From NCBI RefSeq assembly GCF_040802235.1, contig NC_133158.1, positions 165,327,401 to 165,391,400 on the forward strand: a stretch of DNA of 64,000 nucleotides. The letters are read 5' to 3'. Shown piece after piece: positions 35,647 through 45,087 of the stretch. The notes beneath the pieces are model-generated. The model searched no databases. It was not told the origin of the DNA and saw nothing but the letters and a program-made list of their open reading frames with translations. This DNA is from Manis javanica (Eukaryota > Chordata > Mammalia > Pholidota > Manidae). The position numbers and the translations under genes are program-made. Every line of letters begins with the position of its first letter. Positions within the stretch are counted from its first letter, which is position 1.

Positions 35647-37374
35647 TCCCGCGGAACCTGAAGTGGCTCTCCTTGGGGGGCCTGGTTGTTCCCGAATGAC
35701 ACTTGCGTGCTGGTTGCCCCATATATTTGCGGGCCCTGGTGACGGGGGCCCCTCTGGGCGTTTTTTGGCAACTCTAAGGGTTTCCCTTCTATATCTTTAA
35801 TAGACCGGCACTCATTAGCCCAATGCCTGCCTTTCTTACACTTAGGGCACAACTCAGGGGTCTTTTGGGTTGTTTGTTCTGAAGCTGGGCTCCTACACTC
35901 TCTCTTTATATGTCCTAATTTCCCGCATTGAAAGCATTTGATACTTCTGTTAGTGATCCTGGCTTGTTTGTGGCTCTGTAATATGGCTGCGGCTAGGCCC
36001 GCATTGGTGAGTGGCCCTCCTATTTCTCTACAGGCTTTCAACCAGGCATGTATCCCTTTTTGTTTCCAGGGTGTTATCGCCTGTCTGCATTCCTTGGTAC
36101 ATTGTTCAAACACTAATTGCTCCACTAGGGGCATTGCTTGTTCCTGATCTCCAAATATTCTGCCTGCGGCCTCCATCATACGAGCGACAAAGTCAGAAAA
36201 TGGCTCGCTCAGCCCCTGAATAATTTTTGTCAAATTGCCTGATACTTCTCCTTTGTTGGTGAGGGCTTTCCATGCCTTGGCGGCGCACGTGTTTATTTGT
36301 GCATATACCTGTAAGGGGAAGGCGGTCTGGTCGGCTACCCACTGTCCTTGGCCCGTCAGCATATCATATGACCATGCAGGCTGTCCTTCGGCCGCGTTTG
36401 CGCGTGCCTGGGTCATGCTGATATCATGCCACAATGCCTTCCATTCTATGTATTGCCCCATACTAGAAAGGCATGCCTTAGTTACATATTGCCAGTCTGC
36501 GGGTGTCATGGCTGTCTCTGTTAATCTCTCAACTTGTGCTATGGTATAGTTAGCACTGACTCCATAAGCCCAAACGGATTCTGCTAACTCCTTAACTTGT
36601 TTATGGCTCAGGGGCTGGTGAGAGCGTACACCGTTATCCTCAAATACAGGAAACATTTGTCTAATTGCCTGAAGAGTATCTGGGTGGCAAAAGGAGAGTG
36701 CGCCACTCACGTAAGGTGGCGGGGCAAAGGGCGTCGGGGGACACCCTGCTTTCATTTTTTCCTTGGTCCGCTTTTCAACTTTGCTGGTTCCCTTACTTCT
36801 ACACTCTGCGGTTTTATTTTCTTCCCCTTCCTCTGCGGACGTTAATTCCTCCTCAGATTCCCTATTGGAGAGTTGGAGGTCCCTCAACTCTTTCCAGGGG
36901 TATTTACTATTTTCTCCGAGGCGATCGTCACTCGCTTCTCGGGGCTCTTTCGCTTTTGCCCTAGGCGGGCTTTCTCCCTCACTCTGAGGTTTCTTTACCT
37001 TCGTTTTTGTGGCCTTTTTTCGGCCGCGCGCGCTCTGTTTCCCGTTCCGTTTCTGACATGCTCTCTTGGATATCTGTCAATGCTCTCTGACCTTCTTTTA
37101 TTACCTTTTCACATCTCTCATCTTGCAGACAAGCTCTAATCAGTTTCCAGAGGGGCCTGGTGCCTCCCCTCAGGCTACCCTCCTCCTCCTCTCTATCAAG
37201 ATCTTTCCCCAGTTTGTCCCAGCTCGGGATTGAGAGGGACCCTGAACAAATGAACCAGGGGGCCACACGGTCTATCTCCTTCACAAAAGATCCTAAGACT
37301 TTGCTGGAGACCTTCAAGTTTCGCTCTTTGAGAGCTGTCTGCAGCGCCGTGACTAATGACGGTGCATTCCCCAT
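35619..37374 (-). pseudogene. gag: Betaretroviral gag, frameshifted between matrix and capsid
   Basis: Starts at ATG 37374 in strong context (CACCATGG) and encodes MGNAPS, a myristoylation-type N-terminus. The 131-codon matrix frame stops at 36981-36979. A second frame, offset by one base and open over the same interval, encodes capsid and nucleocapsid down to 35619. Counted from 36887, it has a PPPY late domain (56-59) and a major homology region (about 224-243). Two CX2CX4HX4C zinc knuckles follow (318-331 and 347-360). A six-A run near 37015 on the minus strand is a likely site for the single-base length change. The 36887 codon is TTG, so it is not a separate start. Gag would form the particle shell and bind genomic RNA. 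Confidence 0.93.
35760..35766 (-). promoter_or_regulatory. gag-pro programmed -1 frameshift site, A AAA AAC
   Basis: In the gag frame the minus strand reads CCA AAA AAC GCC, giving the heptamer A AAA AAC, a classical retroviral slip site. From it the -1 frame is open without interruption into dUTPase. GC-rich sequence with GGGGCCCCC and GGGCCC follows within 10-30 bases and could form the stimulatory structure. Confidence 0.88.
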
Positions 37375-37435
37375 GGTGCCTCCTTATTTACAGAGAACCA
37401 TCAACCATCATCCTAAAAAGCAGGGGCCTCTCGGA

Positions 37436-37441
37436 ACTTAC
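37436..37441 (-). other. Proviral major splice donor
   Basis: GAGGG-GTAAGT on the minus strand between the primer site and the gag ATG matches the 5' splice-site consensus. It is placed where the leader donor for env mRNA is expected. Confidence 0.75.
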
Positions 37442-37524
37442 CCCTCCAGGCTTTCTTCTGACCTGCAGTTCTGAATCCTCTCCAGATGTCTGAAGGGTCC
37501 TCCCTGTGCCGGTGATGTTCTGGT

Positions 37525-37542
37525 TCCCGGGATTCGGCACCA
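37525..37542 (-). other. Primer binding site, tRNA-Phe type
   Basis: TGGTGCCGAATCCCGGGA on the minus strand begins two bases after the 5' LTR. It matches the complement of the tRNA-Phe 3' end, as I recall it, at 17 of 18 positions. Betaretroviruses usually use tRNA-Lys. Confidence 0.8.
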
Positions 37543-37544
37543 CT

Positions 37545-37878
37545 TGTCGCGCGCCCCGTCCTCGCCGGCAAGAACAGCACGCAACAACAGCAGGATTCTT
37601 CTGCAGAAAGCTTTATTCTTCAGCTCTTTGTGAAACAAATGAGTTGGGCAGGACCCAGAGGGGAAGGAGAGGCTTGCTTATATAGTTCTCATGCTCTGAC
37701 CTGGTTGGTGCGGCTCCATATGCCTTATTAGCATAACCATTTGGTGGGTCTCATTGGTCCTTATGCCAAGGCGCAATTAGCATGTAGTTTAGTGGTGTGG
37801 GATGATTTGTCATTAGGAAGTTCGGGGCCTTCCGGCTGCCCTGCATGGGGCGCTATTTTCTGAGCGCGGCTGCCAACA
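37545..37878 (-). repeat. 5' LTR of the provirus
   Basis: 334 bp, identical to the 3' LTR except at 37823. It contains TATATAAG at 37684-37677 and AATAAA at 37617-37612. It would drive transcription of the full proviral RNA leftwards. Confidence 0.97.
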
Positions 37879-37884
37879 GGACAT
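37879..37884. repeat. 6-bp target site duplication, right (GGACAT)
   Basis: Exact repeat of 29859-29864. Confidence 0.95.
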
Positions 37885-38135
37885 GAAAATTAAATGCAAT
37901 GTGGGATCCTGGATTGAACTGGGCCAGAAAAAGGACATTAGCTGAAAAACTGGCAAAATTCTAATAAGGTCTGTGGATTAGTTACTACTACTGTATCAGT
38001 GTGAATTTCCAGATTTGACTAATTATATTATGATTACATAAAGTGTTAATTAGGGGAAGCTGAGTGAAAGGGGGAACTCTGCACTATCTTTACAACTTTT
38101 CTCTAAGTCTAAAATCATTTCAACATAAGTAAAAA
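37885..38135 (+). repeat. Old interspersed repeat interrupted by the provirus, right part
   Basis: Continues the degraded repeat that stops at 29858 and ends near an A-rich stretch at 38130. Confidence 0.45.
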
Positions 38136-38259
38136 AACTAAACACCGGGGATCTTACTAAAACACATATTCCGATTTAGTAGGTCTGGAATGAAGCCTGA
38201 AATTCGGCTTTTCTGAAAAGCACTCTGGTGACAGCCTACTGGTCCCAGCAGCATACCTG

Positions 38260-38400
38260 AGTAGCAGGTCTTTTCTTCTTCCCGGTGCATTGAGGTGAAA
38301 CTGACATACAGTATGAAGTGAATACTTTGATGAGATTTGACATGTATACACCCATGAACCCACTGCCACAATTAAGATAATGAAGTTATTGTTGGAAGGC
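38260..38400 (+). repeat. Old L1-like fragment
   Basis: 'gacatgtatacacccatgaa' and 'ccacaattaagataatgaag' resemble a common old L1 segment. Short and diverged. Confidence 0.45.
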
Positions 38401-38564
38401 AATTCCACATGGATCTTTCGTTTCTGCTTGTCTTGTGAGCAGAGGCATTGAGACCTGAGTTGTAAAAGAGAGAGTGTCTCCCTCTAGAGTGAAGGGCAGT
38501 TTTGTTCCCTGTCCAACGAAACAAAAATTATCTCCTCTGCGAGCAAACATCAGGCACATTTACT

Positions 38565-38608
38565 ATAGATGCTAGTATAAAAATATTCATGGCAATGTTG
38601 CTCCAAAA
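38565..38608 (+). repeat. 44-bp direct repeat, copy A
   Basis: These 44 bases recur without mismatch at 42023-42066, about 3.46 kb away. The sequences on either side do not match. It starts ATAGATGCTAGTATAA and ends TTGCTCCAAAA. Confidence 0.9.
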
Positions 38609-38665
38609 GCCTCAAGTTTCCTAAGGTTGATTCCTCAGCTGTACTGCTAACCCACTGTAGAGCAT

Positions 38666-39100
38666 TCACCTGCATTCTCCACACAGGAGTTGAAAGGCAA
38701 AGGGAACCATTGCAAATATGATCATGATGTTTGCTGTCCAATGAGTAATCAAGTCCTTTATCTCTGACTCTAGGGTCTCCAATCTTCTGCCAGTATCCAT
38801 GGAACTGTAAGCAGTTGACTCAGAGTAAAATTTCAAGTTCTTCTCAGTTCTGGAGTGTTCTGTGATGAAGCTGGGATGTTGACAAGAGACAGGACTTTCT
38901 GGGAGAGAGACAGGACAAGGGCCTCTGAGTAAGTCAGAGGATATGAGAATTCCCTGGGATCTGGTAGCTAATGTTCTTGCCCAAGTGCGGGGTGAGGGAG
39001 AAGGGGAAGTTAGCAAATTTAACATACTAGCCTTAGAGTCTTCACCTCTGGTTCTCTTCCTAAATAGCAAAAATCCCCTATTACTCCCTATCATCCCCAT
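38666..39100 (-). CDS. Unrecognised 144-codon frame with a C-terminal hydrophobic segment
   Basis: The frame starts at an ATG immediately after a TAA and ends at TGA. The predicted chain is basic at the start and Ser/Pro-rich in the middle. It has a heptad-like stretch (RLETLESEIKDL) and finishes with a hydrophobic segment (ANIMIIFAMVPFAFQLLC), like a tail anchor. I do not recognise the family. It lies on the same strand as GK5 and the putative TFDP2, but no splice sites, promoter or poly(A) signal are evident. It could be a decayed repeat or a chance frame. Confidence 0.2.
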   Translation of the reverse strand: MGMIGSNRGFLLFRKRTRGEDSKASMLNLLTSPSPSPRTWARTLATRSQGILISSDLLRGPCPVSLPESPVSCQHPSFITEHSRTEKNLKFYSESTAYSSMDTGRRLETLESEIKDLITHWTANIMIIFAMVPFAFQLLCGECR

Positions 39101-39531
39101 TTATTTTTTCCTACAATTTCTTTTACATAAGCCAGATTCTTTAAAAATATTGCTATAAAATAGATAAATTTCAGAAGTCAGCTCCACGTATCTCCATAAT
39201 ACCCCTCCCTTCCTTGTCCTCCTCCTTAGACTAGTATTACTTTGAGTAAAATAAAATCAAAACTAAATCCCTGCCTTTCTTCTAATAACTGAATGTTTAC
39301 CATCTTTTAAATGTCCTACTATGGAACGATACCATGAGTTACATTATGGTCCAGGAATGGAATCCAGATCATCTGACCGAATCCTCCACTGTACGGATGT
39401 CACTAGATAGGTGTACAAATCCAAAGCAATGAAGTTCAGAGAAACACTGAATAAAAATGTCTTTAATTCACAATGTATATAGATTATTCACTATTTCATT
39501 GTAGTTTACCAAATAATTTTAGATGATAATT

Positions 39532-39547
39532 TTCAGAAGGGATTTTT
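39532..39547. repeat. Target site duplication, left copy
   Basis: TTCAGAAGGGATTTTT, repeated exactly at 40487-40502. Confidence 0.93.
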
Positions 39548-40486
39548 TTTTTTTGAGAGGGCATCTCTCATATTTATTGATCAAATGGTTGTTAACAATT
39601 AACAACAATAAAATTCTGTACAGGGGACTCAATGCACAATCATTAATCAACCCCAAGCCCAACTCTCATCAGTCTCCGATCTTCTGAAGCACAACGAACA
39701 AGTTCTTACATGGTGAACAAATTCTTACATAGTGAATAAGTTCTTACATGGTGAACAGTACAAGGGCAGTCATCACAGAAACTTTCAGTTTTGATCACGC
39801 ATTATGAACTATAAACAATCAGGTCAAATATGAATATTCGTTTGATTTTTATACTTGATTTATATGTGGATCCCACATTTCTCCCTTTATTATTATTATT
39901 ATTATTTTTAATAAAATGCTGAAGTGGTAGGTAGATGCAAGATAAAGGTAGAAAACATAGTTTAGTGTTGTAAGAGAGCAAATGTAGATGATCAGGTGTG
40001 TGCCTGTAGACTATGTGTTAATCCAAGCTAGACAAGGGCAGTAATACATCCACGGATGCAGAAGATTTCTCTCAAAACGGGGGGTGAGGTTCTAAGCCTC
40101 ACCTCTGTTTATCCCCAATTTCTCACCTGATGGCCCCCCTGTGACTGTGCCTGTCTTAGGTTGTTCCTCCCTTGAGGAATCTTACCCGTCTCTGGCTAAC
40201 CAGTCATCTTCCGGAGCCATACAGGGAAATGTAAAGTTGGTAAGTGAGAGAGAAGCCATATTGTTTGAAAAGGTTAGCTTTTTACTTCTTTGCAGATTTA
40301 TGCCCTGTGGCTTCTATGCCCAGCATTTGTCTTGAGGTATCTTTACCACTTGGAGGAATTATGATACTTGGTAAATTCGATATGAGGCATGAATTCTATT
40401 TCAGGGTTGTAATTAGGAAGGAAGAAGAAAAGCTATAGAAGTAGCAGGCGGAAGAAAACATGGGAAGATTATTTCTTTGACATATC
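39548..40486 (-). mobile_element. L1-mobilised, 5'-truncated copy of an ERV 3' end
   Basis: Minus-strand sequence closely matching 18793-19730 of the larger retrocopy, bounded by a perfect 16-bp duplication. It has an AATAAA at 39578-39573 followed about 18 bases later by a pure A run (T run 39543-39554). Poly(A), 5' truncation and a long duplication identify target-primed insertion of a processed ERV RNA by L1 machinery, not proviral integration. It carries no Env-coding part. A plus-strand frame at 40141-40335 is antisense to the element and only mirrors the equivalent frame in the other copy. Confidence 0.88.
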
Positions 40487-40502
40487 TTCAGAAGGGATTT
40501 TT
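40487..40502. repeat. Target site duplication, right copy
   Basis: Exact repeat of 39532-39547. Confidence 0.93.
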
Positions 40503-41455
40503 AACAGCTGCTAGGTTAATTCCATCACATTAGTATTTGAAATTATCTTTCCTCCAGTTATTTAAAATTTTTCTAAATATTTAAAGTTACAGTACATTGT
40601 CACAACAAATTATATCATTTTCCCACCACCAAGAATTAACTCTGTTCTCTAGTCATTTCCCTTGTGCAAGAATGTGGAGTATGGAATAAGGCTAACAGGG
40701 CCTAAGAGGCGGGTTGTCAGAAAAGCTTTCTTCTATCATAATCCTAAGACCAAAATTTATCTTGAGTCTCAAGTGCAGTTAACATATGCTTATTTCCTCA
40801 TGACCTTCTTAATGTGCAGAAACCAAGCCAAGAAGTAATATTAAGTAAGAATTTCTGGGTAAAATTTTTTAAAAATCCAAAAGTTAAAGTAGACAAAAAG
40901 TTAAGGGAAAAATTCACATACACATGAAAAATATTTCTTTTTGCTATGCATCTTACATTTTATTGATAGATCTTAACAATGTTTATGAGGTTCTCAATGA
41001 CTATTTAATAAAACTATGGAATTTGTAAAGAGCATCAGAGAAGTAAAATCATGAATTTACTGATGGATACAAATCAGAATCTATAATAACTGTATTGCAC
41101 AAATAGGAAAATTTCTAATTAATTTTCCACAAAATCATTTTGAAACATTTAAGCAAACAAGTTTATTTTAAATAAAAAAGATTAGAAACATTATGATAGC
41201 TATGCACAAAGTACGCATTTGTACACTCTATTTAACATTCTAAGTAAATGTATCTTTGACACTTTTTTGCTATTCTACAGTATTAGTACCCACTAATGAG
41301 TGCAGAAGGAATATGAGAACTCTTCTGCGCAGTACTTTATAAAATTGTGTTCAAGTACTATATACATTTTGCCTAGAAGGATTTTTAAATGCTACTTAAT
41401 AATTTCTTTAGTCACTGGACTGATTTTTTTTAAGTTTTTAAAAAAGATACTCATT
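40503..41455. other. Unrecognised AT-rich intergenic sequence
   Basis: No gene or named repeat recognised. Confidence 0.4.
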
Positions 41456-41474
41456 TAAAGATATGGCTCATTTA

Positions 41475-41749
41475 GCAAACAACTCAATTAGCGAATGGGC
41501 AAAAGAGGAACAGACATTTCACTGAAGAGGATAAACAGATGGCAAAGAAGCACATGAAGAGATGTTCAACATCATTATTAATTAAAGTGCAAATTAAAAC
41601 CACAATGAGAAAACCACACACCTATTGCTAAATAAAAAATTGTGACATCAAATGCTGGTGAGGATGTGGAGAAACTGGATCACTCATATACTGCTGGTGG
41701 GAATGTAAAATGGTAGAGCTCCTCCGAAAAACAGTTTGGCAGTTTCTTG
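41475..41749 (+). mobile_element. Internal L1 ORF2 fragment flanked by 19-bp duplications
   Basis: 275 bases of L1 ORF2 3' sequence ('gcgaatgggcaaaagagg', 'agatgttcaacatcattatt', 'gtgaggatgtggagaaactg') sit between exact copies of TAAAGATATGGCTCATTTA at 41456-41474 and 41750-41768. The L1 3' UTR and poly(A) are missing, so both ends are truncated. A normal target-primed L1 insertion keeps its 3' end. Confidence 0.85.
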
Positions 41750-42022
41750 TAAAGATATGGCTCATTTAAATTGGAAAGCTTATATCGCTTATTTTCTAAA
41801 TATGTAAGAGAGGTATCTGTACAGATATGGCTACTTTATTTTAATAAAACAAATTTATAGCAAAGGGGGAAAAACAGTGGAAATAGAATAATGGAACAGA
41901 GAATTTCAGGAATACCTGATTCTGGAGGTTCCTGCCTCTATCATTCCCATTGACAAGATCATTTCTGCATTCCTCTAGGGGAAGGATCCCATGGGAATAT
42001 GGTGACAAGATAGTAACTTAGA

Positions 42023-42066
42023 ATAGATGCTAGTATAAAAATATTCATGGCAATGTTGCTCCAAAA
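42023..42066 (+). repeat. 44-bp direct repeat, copy B
   Basis: Exact repeat of 38565-38608 in unrelated flanks. Confidence 0.9.
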
Positions 42067-44938
42067 TTTTTAAATCCAATGTGATTCTGGATCACCTATT
42101 TGACTTCTTAGGGGCTACACATTTTGACTGGTTTGAACTACATAACCTGGCTTTAGGTTGATGATGATTCTAGGACCAGACAGGTCCAGAGTATGGTATA
42201 ATTCTAACTGAGAAACATGATCTAAATTTGCCAAAGAGATTCAGAATCCTCTGGGTTACATTCAAGCCTTCCTGACTATCTGGGATGACTCTAGACCCAC
42301 TTAAAATTGAACAACTCCAGTGTCCAGCTATGTCTCCCCTCAAAGAATTAAAAAATTCTTGCCAAACTTCTCCGCTAGATCTTTAATTAAAGATTGGTCC
42401 CCAGTACTAGTGCCTTGCAGAAGGGGCTAATTCTGAAGTTTCTTCCCTCTAACACCAGTGTTCTTAAGATTCAATCTGTTAGTCATCCATAGTCACAGCC
42501 AGTGAAGAGAAAGGCTTTAATTGTACCTTAGAAAGTTAATATAACTATGTATTTATGAATGCCTATCCCTACACAAATATATATGCACATATATAAACAT
42601 ATAAATAATTTTTAAATTAAGCATTATAAGGATTCTAGCTCTCAAAACAAAGTAGCCCTTCTTAATCCAATAAAACATATTTTACTTGTAATAAAAACTG
42701 TTCCCTATCAACAAATGTATGTAACATTAAGAATAAAACACATATGCAAAAAGAGTTGCACTTATAAAGTAAAAATTTCATCCCACAGATAATGAAGGCA
42801 CCAAGTTCAGTTCTGTGGAAGTAGATGTGGTTTCTGTGTTCAGGGAACTTCCAGTTTAGTGAAGTCTTGCCCAGAGGCAGATAAAAGAGAGTGATCATCT
42901 CTTTTGTTAAGAGATGAAAAGGAAGATCAAATCAAAGATGACCTGCAGACATTAACCCTACACTGAAGTCATGAACCCACTCATTAAGACCACAGAGGAT
43001 GCAATCATAGGGACATGGATGGTAGATAAAAACAGGAGAAAATTTAATGTTATCATGAGATTCTCTTTTACCTCATTAACCAGCGAAGTTGAAACTCTAA
43101 GATACTACCAACCTCTTTTTGCTAGCAACCATTTCCTAAGCTAACATATTATAATTCAGTATATCCTAACAGAAAGTGACTTTATTTTCTATGAAATCAG
43201 ACCTGCTGAGAAGCAGAATCTGTAAGAAATAATATGCAGCTTTCAAATAATTTTGGTAAGAAAGCCCTTAATTGGCCACTAAGCTTCATAAAAAGGACAG
43301 AAGAAAAGAAAAAAAGAGTAAGATTCTATCTACATAATGGGATCTGACTTACAGTAAACAAAACACCTCTACTTAAAAACATTTCCAACTCTTAATTAAT
43401 GGAGTTACTGATACTCTATTTGTTCTAATGACTCCATCAAAAATTTTTAATAATTTAAGATGACAAAGTTCACTGAAATGGAATTTGCAGAAATGCAATT
43501 TGATCCTTAGTTCTATGTGTCTAACTCTCTTGAAACGGACATATCTAACAGCAGCCACAAAATTCCCATTAACAGTCACTTCTTTAATTACATTATTATT
43601 TACACCTAGCTCTGGTAACAGTAGGATTTCATGTGATAAAGCCTAACCAAGAGAGAAATAAATTCATTATTGCTACTAATCTGAAACAAACCTAACCCAC
43701 ATGTAGGGAGGGGCAATAACAGAACGGGCTGGAAGGTAGTCAACTGCCTTAGGACAATTTTACACTTGGCCTGAAGCTACTCACAACTCTCACTCCTCCT
43801 CTACATGGTTTCTATCAAGAAAGTTAGAGAATGTAGACCTGGTGCTGCTCGTCTCTGTGGAGCCCTGGCTCAGTGGCCATAGGGCAGTGAATTAGCACAA
43901 ATACACCCTTATTACGTCTACCCACAGCACATGTCTCAGAGATCAGCAGAATGAACAACAAAAAAAAGATACCCGGACAAGTTAAATACCCCAATGAAGG
44001 CAATTCTTCAATCACCAATAAATCAGGACACTTTCTTGAAATTAAGCTCTGTCAATGAGGCACTTAATAAAAACAAAGGACACTTATGAAAGCATCTAGT
44101 AACTAAGAAAGATAAAGATCACAAGAAGAAAGGCAAGATTTATACATCTTTTGCATTTTGTAAAAAATAGGATGCTATACTTCAGCAGAAGTTTTCTAAG
44201 AAATGAGGTTTGAGAAGGAAACTACAGTATTTTCTTGTTCCTCCTGAATCAATACCCCTTTTAGTTTCATTAACTAAAATGATTTCTTCAGTGCTTTCCA
44301 ATTCATAAACAATGCTTCGCTTTTGGTTAAACAAGGAAAAATTAAGGCAGTGTTTTTAAGCCCAATAAAAGAAAGAAGTTACCAACAAATAAGCCTGAGA
44401 GGGCCACAGAGAGCTCATATTAGGATAGCACATCAAGCAATTATAGTTTTAAATATAAAATATTTGCTTCAAAAATTGACATTTCTTTTTCTTACTTTTT
44501 AGCTATATGTACTTTGAAGAGCCCACTTAATTTTAAAGAATTATGGGAGCACTTTTCACATGATTCTGGAACACAGCATGAATGGTGCTTGACCCAGAAC
44601 TACTAACTCAGATAGCAAACAATCATGTTCATATGTACCACTGACCCTGTATAAAAAGGCAGAGGACCCACGACTGTCAAAATATCATTGGAAATGGCTA
44701 AAATCCTTTGGAATTTGCTACAAAACAGAAGATATAAAATTTTGAGGTATTGTTGCCTTAGAATGTTACCAAGGTTTGGATGAAAAAAATAATGAGGGTT
44801 TTTTTGTTTTGTTTTGCTTGGGCAAAGCTCATTTTAAATCTTCTCTTCTCATCATCATTGTATTGATTATCCCTGAGCTTTATCTCCTGTGCCTGTCATA
44901 TCAACCAGTCATCTGTGGTTTCAGTCATCCAGTGAGTG
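42067..44938. other. Region downstream of the GK5 stop codon, 3' UTR plus intergenic DNA
   Basis: GK5 transcription on the minus strand continues into this interval as 3' untranslated sequence. Its end is not resolved. A minus-strand AATAAA at 43186-43181, about 1.75 kb past the stop, is one candidate signal among several. No other gene is recognised. Confidence 0.45.
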
Positions 44939-45087
44939 CTACGTCTTGTTATACCAATTCATGGAGCGTTTCACGGCTTTGACCCAGTTTTCCATATTCA
45001 TTTCATATTCCTGCCATTTCTTCTGTGGCTTGAAAATCATTTCACTTTGCCTCAGTTTCTTTAGTTCCTCCTTATCAGTCCAGAACC
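44939..45087 (-). CDS. GK5: GK5 last coding exon
   Basis: Encodes the GK5 C-terminus from FWTDKEELKK through KAVKRSMNWYNKT and a stop at 44939, 48 residues plus completion of a split Gly codon. The acceptor is TTATCAG on the minus strand (AG at 45089-45088). Its phase (two bases to complete a codon) fits the donor phase of the exon at 55179. GK5 is a FGGY-family carbohydrate kinase predicted to phosphorylate glycerol. This exon forms the tail of the second FGGY domain. The ending KRSMNWYNKT is what I recall for mammalian GK5. Confidence 0.93.

Larger units (their letters stand above)
29865..37878 (-). mobile_element. Young class II (betaretrovirus-like) endogenous provirus, 8,014 bp
   Basis: Minus-strand order is 5' LTR, tRNA primer site, splice donor, gag, dUTPase-protease, pol, env, polypurine tract and 3' LTR. 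The two 334-bp LTRs differ at a single position. Betaretroviral traits seen directly are a 6-bp target duplication, dUTPase fused ahead of protease, a G-patch at the protease C-terminus, successive -1 shifts for gag-pro and pro-pol, and an Env transmembrane subunit with CX7C. Gag and pol each carry a frameshift, and pol and env each carry one TAG, so this copy is defective as it stands. It lies between the GK5 3' end and the putative TFDP2 promoter, on the same strand as both. Confidence 0.97.

Noticed and set aside
35678..35683. Run of six C in gag as a frameshift site
   Set aside because: It does not form an X XXY YYZ heptamer in the gag phase, and the A AAA AAC site upstream at 35760-35766 does.
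30636..37474. Many plus-strand frames across the provirus
   Set aside because: They are antisense to gag, pro, pol and env and have no retroviral or host protein features.
19339..40335. Similar plus-strand frames in both ERV-derived retrocopies (19339-19566 and 40141-40335)
   Set aside because: They are similar because the two copies share ancestry. They lie antisense to an LTR/3' region with no known gene there.
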